DNA of 64,000 bases from NCBI GenBank assembly GCA_035610835.1, contig CM069458.1, positions 34,125,449-34,189,448 on the forward strand. The letters run 5' to 3'. The DNA comes from Ophiura sarsii (Eukaryota; Echinodermata; Ophiuroidea; Amphilepidida; Ophiuridae). Position 1 is the stretch's first letter; every line of letters begins with the position of its first letter. The notes under the pieces were generated by a model, which was not told the DNA's origin, did not search any database, and worked only from the letters and a program-made list of their open reading frames with translations. The translations under genes were made by a program, and so were the position numbers. Shown here in pieces: positions 48,257 to 59,428 of this stretch.

Positions 48257-51058
48257 ATGTCTGTAGAATATCTCAAAGAAATAGAAACTATATCTACCCT
48301 TGGTAAAGAAATCGGTCTCGAAGGTCGCGATTTGAAAGAATTTTTGGTTGAGGAAAGAAAGAAATTAAAAGAACAAAGGGATGCTGATCGTGATGCAAGA
48401 ACAGCCGAGCGCGAACATGAAAAGGATCGCCAGGCTCATGAAAAAGAAATTAAAATTCATGAACTTGAAATTGAAAAAGAGCGTCAAACTCATGAATTGA
48501 ATGTTGAAGAACAGCGCGCACAGCGTGAAGCGAATATGGAAGAGCAACGCGCACTGCGCGAGAAAGAGCGTAGAGCAGAGGAACAAATTAATGAAGAACA
48601 TCGGTTAGGGCGCGAAAAAGAACTCTTGGAAACGCGTACAGAGCGCGAAAAAGAACTTTTGGAAACGCGTGCCGATCTTGAACAAAAGAAAAATGACACG
48701 CAATATCATCATGAAATTGAAATGGCTAACCTTACGCTCAAAAGTAATGAATTACAGAATCAGACTGCCATAAATGGCTCACATACTTCGGCAAATAGCA
48801 GCAAGTATAGACCATTGAAACTTCCAAAATACGATGAAACTAAAGATGATATGGATGCATACATTAATAGGTTTGAAAGATATGCAGTAACAAGTCAATG
48901 GGAGCAAGAAATTTGGGCCTTGAATTTGAGTACTCTTTTGACTGGACAAGGACTACAGGTTTATGATGCACTTACTCCTAACGATGCCGATAACTATATG
49001 ATTTTGAGAAAAGCATTGTTAAGACGGTATAAACATACCGAAGTTGGGTTTCGTGATAAATTCAAAAACTCTAAACCTGACCCAAATGAAAGTGCTGAAC
49101 AATATACAACCCGAATTACCAGGTACCTTCACAGGTGGATTGAACTCGCGGATGTAGGTAACTCAATTGGAGCTTTGGTAGATCTATTGGTCAGAGATCA
49201 ATTTTTACACAGTTGCCCGAGAAACATGGCCACTCATATTTTGGAACAAGAACCAAAAGAAGCAAACAAAGTTGCGATAATCGCTGATCATTACATAAAT
49301 GCACATGGTGGTTGGTTCGACAAGGTCAAAGTGAAAGAAAATAAATTTCAATCCCAACCGAAAACACAAGGTCAAAATACAGGTCAATATAAAAATACTG
49401 GCCAGCCCCAACGTACAAACCAACCTCAAGGTCAAACAAATAGGCCTAGCAATTCATACACTAATAGTGGTAAGTTCAATACAGGTATCCGTGAACCGAT
49501 CACATGTTTCCTATGCGGAAAGAAAGGTCATAGAGCAAAGGATTGTATCCGTAAAGGAACATTAGCCCTTGTATTAGATAGTGTTGCACAACTATACCCT
49601 ACAGATGGAAATAGGCCTACTGATATAAACACTCAAGACAATCTTGAAAGTAACTGTAATTTACAGCAACAAAGTGACGAGCAAAATACTGAGACAGGTG
49701 ATAGGCCTACAAACCATTCTGGTTATAATCAGAGTATAGACTATGGTAATCAGTCAGGTGGTAACGATAGTAACTACAGTAATGGTCATGCTTATCACAC
49801 TTTAAGCTCTGACATAGGCTTAAACAGAAATGCACCAGTACAACACCAAGGTGTTAGTCATGATAACCCTGGTAAGTATAACCATAGGCCTACAAATAAT
49901 GGGCAACAGAGTGACGAAGGTTATGGATCACGACACGTAACCTTAGGTCTACTATGTACTGAGATTGATCCAGATAAGGTAGACATAAATCTGCAACAAG
50001 ATTATCCTGAAAAAGAGTGTGATTGCCAACGAAAAAACATAGGTATAGCATGTAAGCATTGGGATAATAAACGTATGCCATTGAGAGAGGGAACGATCAA
50101 TGGTACATCAGTTAAGGTATATCGTGATACAGGTTGTAATGGTGTCGTTGTACGCAAAGGTCTAGTAAAACCGCATCAGTATACAGGTGAACAACATACA
50201 TGTTATCTAATCGATGGTACGCAACGAAGGTATCCCGTCGCCAAGATCGATACTACGTCACCATATTTCACAGGTAGAGTATACGCTCTAGTAATGGAAA
50301 CACCAATATGTGACTTAGTGGTCGGACAATGTCCAGGTGCAAAAGATCCAGATGTAAAGATCATACCAACTCAAGATATCGGAGTGCAAGTCGACTTGGA
50401 AACAGACGATTTAGAAGAACAACATGTTGTCGCAGCTGAAACCCTAATTCAGAAATCAGCCAGTTCTAAGCCTCTTACACCATTACTTGTAACTCCATCA
50501 GATGAAGAAGTGACGCCAGAAACCACCCGACAAGTACGTCCACAGCAGGAAGATCAAACCCTACAAAAGAGAAGAGAACATGCAGCAACAGGAATCAAGA
50601 ATAAGTTCTCAGAGTCTTACCATCGTATTGAAGGATATATCTCCAAAGTCATGGCAGTATTACTTACAATGACATCGACTGTCGCCATCACCTTGCAACT
50701 CTTTCTTTTCATATTTCTCATCGGTGCTGTGCTGTTACAAGAAGATGACGGGGAATTATTCCCAACGGCACTTGCGAGTAAAAAGCTCAATGAACATCAG
50801 AAGCGTTACTCAGTCATGGAAAAGGAATGCTTGGCATTAATATGGGCAACTCAGAAATTCTCTACATACCTCTTTGGAAAAGAGTTTGTCATTCAAACCG
50901 ACCATCAACCTTTGACATGCCTTCGGAAATCCAAAGTTACAAATGGAAGGATAATGCGTTGGGCATTAGCATTACAGCCATTTCGTTACCGAATAGAAGT
51001 TATCAAAGGCAAACATAATGTTGGAGCCGATTTCATGAGTAGAGCAGTACTTGATTAA
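48257..51058 (+). CDS. Gag-protease-RNase H fusion polyprotein of the LTR element (933 aa)
   Basis: The ATG at 48257 is the first in this frame after the leader. Residues 1-165 are a highly charged Glu/Arg/Lys coiled coil. Residues about 183-352 are a capsid-like domain containing YINRFERYA and FLHSCPR, the latter resembling the SCAN fold derived from gypsy capsids. A Gln/Asn-rich linker leads to a CX2CX4HX4C zinc knuckle at about 417-430 (CFLCGKKGHRAKDC). A retropepsin-like active site DTG is at 624-626. A hydrophobic segment at about 799-822 runs straight into GAVLLQ of an RNase H domain (823-930) that keeps EKECLAL, TDHQPL and GADFMSR but has lost the first catalytic Asp. Reverse transcriptase and integrase are absent, yet the frame is open throughout. 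RNase H lies at the very C-terminus with no integrase after it, as in Gmr1-type elements. Confidence 0.9.
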   Translation: MSVEYLKEIETISTLGKEIGLEGRDLKEFLVEERKKLKEQRDADRDARTAEREHEKDRQAHEKEIKIHELEIEKERQTHELNVEEQRAQREANMEEQRALREKERRAEEQINEEHRLGREKELLETRTEREKELLETRADLEQKKNDTQYHHEIEMANLTLKSNELQNQTAINGSHTSANSSKYRPLKLPKYDETKDDMDAYINRFERYAVTSQWEQEIWALNLSTLLTGQGLQVYDALTPNDADNYMILRKALLRRYKHTEVGFRDKFKNSKPDPNESAEQYTTRITRYLHRWIELADVGNSIGALVDLLVRDQFLHSCPRNMATHILEQEPKEANKVAIIADHYINAHGGWFDKVKVKENKFQSQPKTQGQNTGQYKNTGQPQRTNQPQGQTNRPSNSYTNSGKFNTGIREPITCFLCGKKGHRAKDCIRKGTLALVLDSVAQLYPTDGNRPTDINTQDNLESNCNLQQQSDEQNTETGDRPTNHSGYNQSIDYGNQSGGNDSNYSNGHAYHTLSSDIGLNRNAPVQHQGVSHDNPGKYNHRPTNNGQQSDEGYGSRHVTLGLLCTEIDPDKVDINLQQDYPEKECDCQRKNIGIACKHWDNKRMPLREGTINGTSVKVYRDTGCNGVVVRKGLVKPHQYTGEQHTCYLIDGTQRRYPVAKIDTTSPYFTGRVYALVMETPICDLVVGQCPGAKDPDVKIIPTQDIGVQVDLETDDLEEQHVVAAETLIQKSASSKPLTPLLVTPSDEEVTPETTRQVRPQQEDQTLQKRREHAATGIKNKFSESYHRIEGYISKVMAVLLTMTSTVAITLQLFLFIFLIGAVLLQEDDGELFPTALASKKLNEHQKRYSVMEKECLALIWATQKFSTYLFGKEFVIQTDHQPLTCLRKSKVTNGRIMRWALALQPFRYRIEVIKGKHNVGADFMSRAVLD

Positions 51059-51254
51059 AATGCTAAAACAAACATCAAAATAATAACAGGAATCCATCAA
51101 ATCATATAAGTATTCATACGATAGATGAGCGGTCATACGTAAGCATACTGGGTAGAAATATTTTAAAATCATGGAAGCTGATTGTATATATATATTCATG
51201 GAAGCAGATTTTTTTTATTTTATTTTGATAAATACAGTTCGTATATTTATCTTA

Positions 51255-51268
51255 AGTGGGGGGTTAAT
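51255..51268 (+). other. Polypurine tract
   Basis: AAGTGGGGGGTTAA lies immediately before the 3' LTR, where plus-strand synthesis would be primed. Confidence 0.75.
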
Positions 51269-53411
51269 TGTTACGTAGAGCTTGGCTCTAACGCTTGATT
51301 TAGTAATGTATTTCTAGTATGATTTGATATTACACTATCTGGCGCGATGGTCGCTAGATGGCGTTCATATAAACAGGTGCGTTAGGTTGTATAAGCGTGA
51401 CTAATTTCTCCCGCGCTTTACGAAGGATTATTGTGATCGCGTTGTCAACAAAAATCATTCCCTTATGCGATGTCTTGGAGATAACTATATATTTTGGTTG
51501 CTTCCTAAAAACCGACATCTTTATCAGGGTAAGCTTGCGGTCATTGTGAGCCTGGTATATTTTGTTTCATGGGGTAAGTTTGCGTGTTTGCAAACCCATC
51601 GATTGGTCTAATGTGTGGCAATCAAGTTATTACGTGAAAGTTAGCATCATTAATTTCGTCGGCTATGGTATCAGCACCCCGTTGGATGGACGAGTCATAC
51701 AGAATTTCGTCCAGGGTGAACAACTGAAAGTAGTGCCATCATGTCGACGAATGTCTGGAGACACGAGACATCACATTTGGGAATCTAACGTAAGTTTGTA
51801 AATAAGTGTAAATAAATATTGTATTATTTTTCTATAGACGTGTACGTGCTGACGTCCCTTAAAATACGTCTAAATTATATTTCACGATATTACATGTTCC
51901 CAATCCGTGTATTCAAGTTGACTACATTGAAGGTATAAAATGAAGTTATTCTTTGCAATTCAAATATCAAAATTTACATCCGTGAAAATTACGGAAATTT
52001 CATTAATTGTTTTCGTAGAAATTAAGAAAACAAAATGTCTGTATCCGTTGTTTTATCTCATGAGCAAGGAAGTTTTGGATAAAGAAACATATAACAAAAT
52101 GAAACTCCTTTTTAATATATTTTGGAATAGAGCTGAAATGGGATAATAGTAGGTTTCTTTCCGCATGCAATTAATATGTCTTGAATGTAAATATATTTGT
52201 AAATACAATTTTATCCGAATGAAATAAATGTTGTGTAATAGGGTGAAATCATGACTTCTTGATATTGTGTGGCTTTATGCGAATTAGCATAACAATCATG
52301 ATTTTTCCCGCCCAAAATTATATATGTTTATAACAATGTATTGTGTATGGAGTGAACTCATGAACTTGCTAATATTATGTGACGCTATGCGAATTAGCAT
52401 TTGATCATGATTTCTCTCGCAAAATAAATATGGCTGGTGATTTATAAAAGTAAACTTTCATTTGTGTATGTTGTACCGATGTTGCGTGGTGGAAATAATA
52501 CCCCAAGATTTCATGAGTACATCAGTTGAAATGTCAATTATAAATCAACTTTTGGACACGCCGTTTTAATACGGTATCAAAAGAATTGATGTGTGTTGAA
52601 TTTGGTCTATTAATATATAGAAACAATTTTGACTTGTATCCGAAATGGATATAGCTTTATTTGCAAATACAAAATATTATTTGCAAGGTTTTGGTTTCAA
52701 TTTATTGTTTCAGTGCGTTGGCTGTTATTGCTGTTATTGCTGTTACTGCTGTTACGGCTTGTTACTGTTTATGGAGGTTAATGGCTGCCGATATAATTAG
52801 CAGTTGTATCACCGATTATTAATGCATACCAAATGTGGGGTAATCCGATGAATCTGATGGTGTTGACATGGAAATCAACCAAGCATTAAAAACCTTGGCT
52901 ACGACCGTTGAATGATCATCAAGAATATATAACAACCGCTATATTGATTAAATGACAGATGTAATCCAATAATCCCTAATGATGTCGCAGATTAAGTAAG
53001 ATAACATTAAATTCTGCTAAATGGGTAAGCACTGGTTATTATTGCGTCATATATATCAATAACACTTTCAATTGTCTGGGGACATAACAACACATTGATT
53101 ATTCGTCGAGGTTATTACATTCATGGGAAACCCATCTACAACAACAAATGAGGCATAATTGAAGTGACATTATAATTTGATTTGAACTTTGTGAATATTA
53201 TTGTTTATGTGAATGAGACCTGTTGTATAGGTCATCCATATGTTAATGGATCTGAAGAAAGTCAGTGACGGAGATGATGAATTAAAATTATAGTTAAATA
53301 TGGTAAATCTGATTTGTACGATGTGTTAATTGGCGTTCAAATGTATAGTACCTCACTTATGCGTAGTTAAGTTATTGAACTTGGGCGTTACACCAAAGGT
53401 CAGGCGTAACA
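51269..53411 (+). repeat. 3' LTR, 2143 bp
   Basis: Constant offset of 5607 bp to the 5' LTR over its whole length; encodes the same 79- and 68-codon ORFs (51562, 51940) and ends CGTAACA followed by the CATGC duplication. Confidence 0.95.
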
Positions 53412-53559
53412 CATGCATAACACAAACAACCCACCCGCTCCTCGTACAGATCTATAATGTTTGATTCAAGAGTTTGACCATGTATGGAATTGAGCTTCGT
53501 GCGTTACGCCAATTTGGTGCACATGGTCGCGTCTATAATAAGACCATTAAATATATATT

Positions 53560-54290
53560 TTTTCATTCTCAACCATTTCTTAATCTAAGTTATGTAAAAG
53601 TAAAAGATTTTCCATACGATTGCTACTAGGCATTTTGGGAAAATCGTGCCCATCATCGTCTGTTAAAATACATGGCCGGCTACCATACATCAACATTTGA
53701 TAAAATGTAGGTTAGGCTTTGAAAACATTATCTTATATGATACCCAAAATGTAAATCACTGTCCCGTGAATCTGTGACCATGATACTAGAGTTAATGGAG
53801 CTTTCAATAAGTATTATGACAAATGCGGAGACTAAAAAAAATTCAATTAAACTTAAGCAATCATTGAATGGATGATTTCCTTTTTAATATACATCGAGGC
53901 AGGAAACGGAGGAAGCTTTACAAATTACAAGGTAAATGCCTTTCATCCTCGGAGAGCTTATGGCGGCCAATTGTGTCCGGAGAATGTCGGTCAAGACACG
54001 TAAGTAAACCACACACTGACCACGTTGATCTAGTTACATTTACAATTTATATGCCCTTACAAATTGCATCATTGGGTATTCATTCAAGATCCAAATATCC
54101 TTATCTTCTTCCTAAATCAACATCAATATTACCTTAGTGTAATGTTGCCTCGTTCGTAATGTTATGATTGCTAATAAAATCGCATTACGAGCCCAGGCAA
54201 TCCATGTTATTGCCCCCGTTCCTATTGAGACATTATGGTACTAAAGTAAATATCATGAATCATTATCGTTACTACCCAAAAAGTGCAATA
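53560..54290 (-). repeat. Inverted diverged copy of unit positions about 850-2150
   Basis: The complement follows the block start: TTAGTGTAATGT, AATAAAATCGCATTAC(G/T)AGCCCAG, GTCAAGACA, GTTGATCTAGTT, GGAAACGGAGGA, AATGTAGGTTAGGCT and CATGAATC(G/T)GTGACCAT occur in the reverse order. It has neither the G17 expansion nor the 431-bp foldback element, so both are derived in copy 1. Confidence 0.8.
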
Positions 54291-56400
54291 TATTGTGGCG
54301 GATTGCGGCTTAGGTTTCTATCAACTAAAGTACTTCTTTATTATTAGTAGCGAACGTCAAGGCTTCAGTTGATGGCGAGAGCGTGGACAAAATGTCTCAT
54401 TATCTGACACTGATCCCCAGCAGCCATTATGTTCTCACTTCCTTAACACTTTTGGACTGGTGATTTGACATTTCGTCGGTAATAAATCTTCTAAGGATGT
54501 GTCTATTTCCCACTATGTGGTTCAATTAAAAGACTGCAAAGGACATCATTAGGCCCTAAGGGCATAAACTAACCTTCATAACCCTGAAAATGGACCACAT
54601 AGTCAGAGGTTGACAAAATCTTAGATGATTTATTACCGGCGAAATGTCAAAATCACCGGTCCAAAAGTGTTAAGGGATGGGAACATAATGGCGGACTTGG
54701 AATGATCACTCGTACAACAAGTATGATTTAAGTTCTCAACATTATCTTTAATGGGATTATGGGCTGATCCGGTAGTAATGGATTCAGGAGAAACGAGCGG
54801 AATATGTCATGTACACTCTAAAAAGTGTGTTTAGAAAGTGATAGCAAAGATGTGTTTAGAAAAGGTATGTTTAGCGTATTGACTGTTAGTGTTTAGGCAT
54901 TGGACACCAATGTTAGTGACTCGACACATGACGTTTAGCCTCTGAACATGTTTACAAAGTGATAGCAAGAATTGTTTAGAAAAGTGTTTACTCGCTAAAC
55001 ATGGAAGCAAGAGAGCACTTTCTAGCACATAGTGATGAGTATAATTACTTACACCGTCTCGATCTGGAACGGACTACCTTTGGTGGTAAGTCAGCCCTAC
55101 TGGTCACGATTAACAGAAATTGTGCTTAGATGAAGGAAGCCCTCTAGTATAATAGTCCACACGGATTTCCACTACAATATTATAAGGGAAGCATGACATC
55201 TAAGTAAATAATATAACAATTGCCGCAAAATAAAATCCAAACCGTTTCAGGCTTGTAAAAATCGTCAAGCCCGTACGTTTTATCATAACTTTCAAAACCG
55301 GACAATTTTTGGAGATTTTTTCCAACAAATCCGTGTAAACTTCAATTAAGTCTATACCTAAAGCAGACGACACAAACAGCGCCACCAGCTATGTGACAAT
55401 CCCCAAAGTTAAACAAAAGTAGCTTCAGATCGGCAAGTTGAGTCGCATACCCCTGGTTGAGCGGTCACATATGAAACTTGCTATGAGGTGCCCGAAAAGA
55501 TCCATGTATTCTGTGCTATAAAACGTGCCATGTACCGAATTCTTCATTTGGAAGGCAGTGCGATTCTGTAAAAATATTTCTTATTAACTGTTTGATTCGG
55601 CACTTGTGGAAGTTAACACTGAACTTCATTATGATACATTCATACACCCTTAATTAAATACGGGGAATGCATTGAAAGTGTATAATGCCCTCCGCGTGCG
55701 CGCCGTTCAATGCGCGCACAACTCGCTTTGTTTTGATTCGTTATCCAGGCATCACGTGTTCGCCGATCGATTTTCACTGCGGTTGTTAGCAAACTTGTTA
55801 ACATGTTTTATTCGTTATTGCACAGATCGAAATTATGCTCGAATTGTGAATTTTGTATTATGTGGTGCATGAATTAGGTAAATATGCGTATGATTTGTTT
55901 CTCGAAAAATTAGAAAATTCAATGTACTTGCGCAAATGTTGATATGCCCACAACAGCACTCCCTCTGCGGGGTTGTGCCATTATTAACACATTAACATCA
56001 GCGCGCGTGATTTGATTTATCTAATTTCTCTCGAAACGACACATACGCATTTATTGATCTATAAATAATGTATCGGTGACCGATTGTGTATGTATTTCAA
56101 ATTTGTTGTAAAAGATGTAAATGTATTATTGGAAGGAGTTCTGTAAGTTAAAATGACATACCAGACATGAAATAAATTGATAGGCGATACTTGAAGTTAT
56201 ATCAAAATACAGCTCTTTTATTTTTTGATACACATGCTAACATTAAGTATTCCATTGAATCAAGTCCCGTTTGCTTTAATAGCTTTCAATATTATGCAAA
56301 AGTACTAATCTATGCCAAGGCCAACGTTATGGCAAAAACTGGGTTATCATAAATATTATTACCGATACTCTCAAACAATTGTATAGCACAGTCTTGTTTG
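54291..56400. other. No gene recognised
   Basis: 54415-54680 contains an imperfect inverted pair (AACACTTTTGGAC(T/C)GGTGATTTGACATTTCG against its complement near 54640-54672), likely a degraded DNA element. 54815-55020 has repeated GTGTTTAGAAA and TGATAGCAA words. 55680-55800 is a CpG-rich patch. None gives a credible protein. Confidence 0.45.
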
Positions 56401-56404
56401 CCGA

Positions 56405-56775
56405 ACCATATTCCACGGTATACATACATTGTATTAACATACATACATACACCCCTACACATAGTCGAGCACCAACCCATGTGAGGACCCGTATTAAAAC
56501 ACGTTTAAAAAAGTATAGAAGTTACAGTCAATCTGAGGACATTTTATTTTTTGTACCATACATGTAGGGACATTTGTATGGTATGTGTAATGACGTCTAA
56601 TAGAGGACATGGCCATACACCCTTAGGGGGGTAAGGATCCAACTTCTATACGTTTTTATGCAGGAAAAAAGAGAGGACTTCAAAAAAGGTCCTCACTTTT
56701 TTTTGTCCTCTCATTGCCGGCTGGTAGGGACAAAGGTCCTCGGATTGGCGGGTTCAACATTACACACCCCCTACA
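56405..56775. mobile_element. Possible MITE
   Basis: ACGTTTAAAAAAGTATAGAAGTT-like sequence near 56501-56523 and AACTTCTATACGTTTTTA near 56641-56658 are inverted, as are GTGAGGACC near 56482 and GGTCCTC near 56735. CATACATACACCCCTAC and ACACCCCCTACATACAT lie at the outer ends. Exact termini and duplication are not resolved. Confidence 0.4.
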
Positions 56776-58065
56776 TACATAAACAACATTTATAAGGCTT
56801 TTTACGGTTTACACTTTTTACGAACAATATAATAAAGAAATGAAAAATAGTGTCCTTAACTACTACGAGTGTATATGAATAGCGTAAAATCCACTCTTAT
56901 TTAGCGTATTCACACCTCCACCTAAGGCCTAAAAAAATTAATTGTTGTGTTGCCCTCAAGTGAAATTTTTTAGACAGGTCGGTAGGTAGGGTTTTATTTT
57001 AATTTTATTATTTTTATTTTTTTAATATCTCATACAGATTCCATTTAAAAGGTTACTTATAGGCCCATTTCCCCAAAAATTAAGCTTTCAGCAGTTTAAA
57101 AGAATGAAGCTAAGGTTTTAAATCAGAAATAAACTCAGGGAGTCAATATAAATAAATCAAGTACAATGAGAATCAAGTTCATTCTTTCATTTGTTTTATT
57201 GTTCTCAATCTCAAACACATGTACACGTGACTTAGTGCTCTGACATTGTTTCCAAAGGTCGTCTTCACAGCATTGGTAACGAACCATTCTTGATCCGGTG
57301 ATACAAACTGCGAAAGAATCCATTTTCCAAGCGAGCCAAAACTAAAAGAAATCAAAACACCGTCGCATATCGCGTATCGACAGCCCGTGGTTTACACAGC
57401 CCGTCATTCTACAAACATTCCGTACCGTATAGCTGATGCTGTTTTTTACTAAATGTAACTACGTAAGAAAATGCAAAAAAGATACGTTTTATACTATTTT
57501 TGTATCGTATTTACTTTTAAATGCCTGAATAAATATTTGTAAACTCATATTTATTTTCTTCTCGTGTTTTCTTTGTTTTATTATTTAAATATAAAATGCT
57601 AAATATGTACAACATCAAGTGCACTGTATTATATTTTTGCCGCAAGACGACACTTAGATTTCGATGGTCCTTCGTGGATCCAATACGATTCATTTCGTAA
57701 ATATTAAAAAACCGGGGTCCAAAAACGTGAATCGGGCCAAGATGCTTCGAGCTATATTTTTGTTGTGTTTCTGATGGTTGACTCGGCGAGGGATGTCATG
57801 GTGAACGGATGATTTTTTTTCGGAGTATATTCCCAGTTTATTCGGTGTTCTTGTGGTTCATGAAAGAGTTTGGTGTAGCTTTGTAACAAAAACTTACTTG
57901 GATAGAGATTTTTCGCACAGAAAACAGGTAAAATATTGAAGAAATGTATTTAAAAAAACAACAAAAAAAAACAAAAAAAAAAACAACCCGGTCCTATTTT
58001 TGAAAATTTCGGACCGGGCGCTGTGGGCAATACAACAATTAATTTTTTTAGGCCTAATAAATATG
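56776..58065. other. Downstream region of the arylsulfatase gene
   Basis: On the minus strand an AATAAA at 57837-57842, about 225 bp after the stop codon, could be the polyadenylation signal. An A-rich stretch lies at 57949-57984. No other gene recognised. Confidence 0.45.
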
Positions 58066-58361
58066 TCACGTTGTCGAATTCGCGTATATTACCCGTAACC
58101 ACGTGCTCTGTGTGCACACATTCATATGCTTTTGGGATTTCCTTTCCCCCTGGCAATAATGTTCCGCGACCATAATTGGCGGTAGAGCGTTCCTACAATG
58201 TTCCCTCAATCGACCCATCAGTTGGGCCACTATATCCGGTCGTTCATCGAACAGATTGACCTTTTCTCCCGGGTCTTTCTCAATATCGTGTAAGTTTTTT
58301 TCGTTGTACTGGTTGCCGTCGTAAATATCAAACTGTGGTGGAATTATCCGTTCTACTTGCC
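58066..58361 (-). CDS. Arylsulfatase, last coding exon
   Basis: The exon follows the acceptor TTTGTTTACAG on the minus strand and encodes, after completing a Trp codon, QVERIIPPQFDIYDG, NEKNLHDIEKDPGEKVNLFDERPDIVAQLMGRL (in part) and a C-terminal tail to a TGA stop at 58066-58068. The LHDIEKDPGEKVNLFDE segment is the typical C-terminal subdomain of sulfatases of the arylsulfatase B type, where D(I/L)xxDPxExxNL is conserved. The splice phase (T from the previous exon, GG here) rebuilds W, as expected before the PP motif of this family. The tail after ALPPIMVAEHYC is not familiar, so the true end could differ. Confidence 0.85.
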
Positions 58362-59273
58362 CTGTAAACAAATCATAAAACATCCGTGTTGGAAGATACT
58401 TCACAATACAGGCTATAGACGTTATAATATTGGCGCACTAACCGTCAAAAGAGGGCCGTGCTATCCAACTGAGCATGCTAAGAGCAATTAGTGCTCCGAA
58501 AACGAAGCTAGTTAAGTAATCGAGACGAGAGTGATGTAGTTTTTCAATGTGGTGAACTTTGCACTAATCATACAAATTCATCATACTTCTGAGCTGTTCA
58601 TTATTTGACCTTATTACATTCGTGAAAAAAACTTGAACGTATAAACTATCTATTCCACAAGTTTGAAATGAAATGTTTGCTGGTAACCGACACTATCTAG
58701 GAAAATGACGTAGAATTCACAGTTCATTATATTGCAGTAAAATTATGAGATTGTATGTTTATCGGCGTGACATCGAGTATGTCTCCCTCTTTAGTTTGGA
58801 ATCGCCAATTACTAATAACGTCTATAGTTCTCGAAATAAGTTAGTCCTCTTCATACAAATGAATTGTAGGAGACGCTTATATATTAACTATTTTATCACT
58901 CAAATTAGTCGAAATGATGTCTCATATAACTTATTGGTATGCAAAAGACAAACCTATTTTGAAATTAAATATTTTATTTTGGTACATCATGTCGAGCAAC
59001 TAAAATAATATTGCTAAGTGGGTATTGGATTGGTAATGTATTAGAAACACTATGAAAACTTTTATCTTTGAATAAGTTCATCTGGATTGTTATTGAACAT
59101 TTGAGATAAGATTTCGTTATGTACAAATCCAATAAAATGTGAATAGGATACTCACAATTTAGTTACGTTTCACTGCTAAACTAGCAGCTTCGTCAGACTG
59201 GCAACTCTGTCTGGAGGCAACAGGAATTAGGGATTTCCTGTTGTGAAATGCTGTCTGTTGGTCCAGCAACAGG

Positions 59274-59408
59274 AAATCCCTAATTCCTGTTGCCTCCAGA
59301 CAGAGTTGCCAGTCTGACGAAGCTGCTAGTTTAGCAGTGAAACGTAACTAAATTGTGAGTATCCTATTCACATTTTATTGGATTTGTACATAACGAAATC
59401 TTATCTCA
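59274..59408 (+). repeat. 5' direct pseudo-LTR
   Basis: From CAGCAACAGGAAATCCCTAA to CTTATCTCAAA; repeated at 61968-62113 with one visible difference (AGCAGTGAAAC here, AGCAATGAAAC there). Confidence 0.88.
59314..59343 (+). ncRNA. Candidate hammerhead-ribozyme core in the pseudo-LTR
   Basis: CTGACGA (59314-59320) is followed by a hairpin CTGCTA-GTT-TAGCAG and then GAAAC (59339-59343). This is the order and content of the conserved hammerhead core: CUGANGA, stem II, GAAA. The repeat at 62018-62047 has the same core with one change next to stem II. Hammerhead motifs are known in pseudo-LTRs of Penelope-like elements. I could not find a convincing stem III with the cleavage triplet, nor a stem I partner for GCCAGT in the right place, so activity is unproven. 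Confidence 0.35.
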
Positions 59409-59428
59409 AATGTTCAATAACAATCCAG

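Larger units (their letters stand above)
45662..53411 (+). mobile_element. Full-length Ty3/gypsy-like LTR retrotransposon with internal deletion, 7750 bp
   Basis: Two LTRs of exactly 2143 bp (45662-47804 and 51269-53411) begin TGTTACG and end CGTAACA. The 5-bp target duplication CATGC is exact on both sides (45657-45661 and 53412-53416). A tRNA-Pro primer site, a leader, one ORF and a polypurine tract lie between. The LTRs look identical wherever I compared them, implying very recent insertion. Reverse transcriptase and integrase are missing, so it must have been copied by a helper or deleted in its master copy. Confidence 0.95.

Noticed and set aside
48257..51058. Complete autonomous Ty3/gypsy polyprotein or a retrovirus
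   Set aside because: Reverse transcriptase and integrase blocks are not found in any frame between protease and RNase H, and there is no env gene.
55672..55872. 66-codon ORF in a CpG-rich patch
   Set aside because: No homology recognised, and composition alone does not make a gene; the patch may be a decayed element end.
59314..59380. Complete active hammerhead ribozyme
   Set aside because: Only the CTGACGA-stem II-GAAAC part is there. No stem III with an allowed cleavage triplet and no stem I partner was found downstream, so I list only a candidate core.
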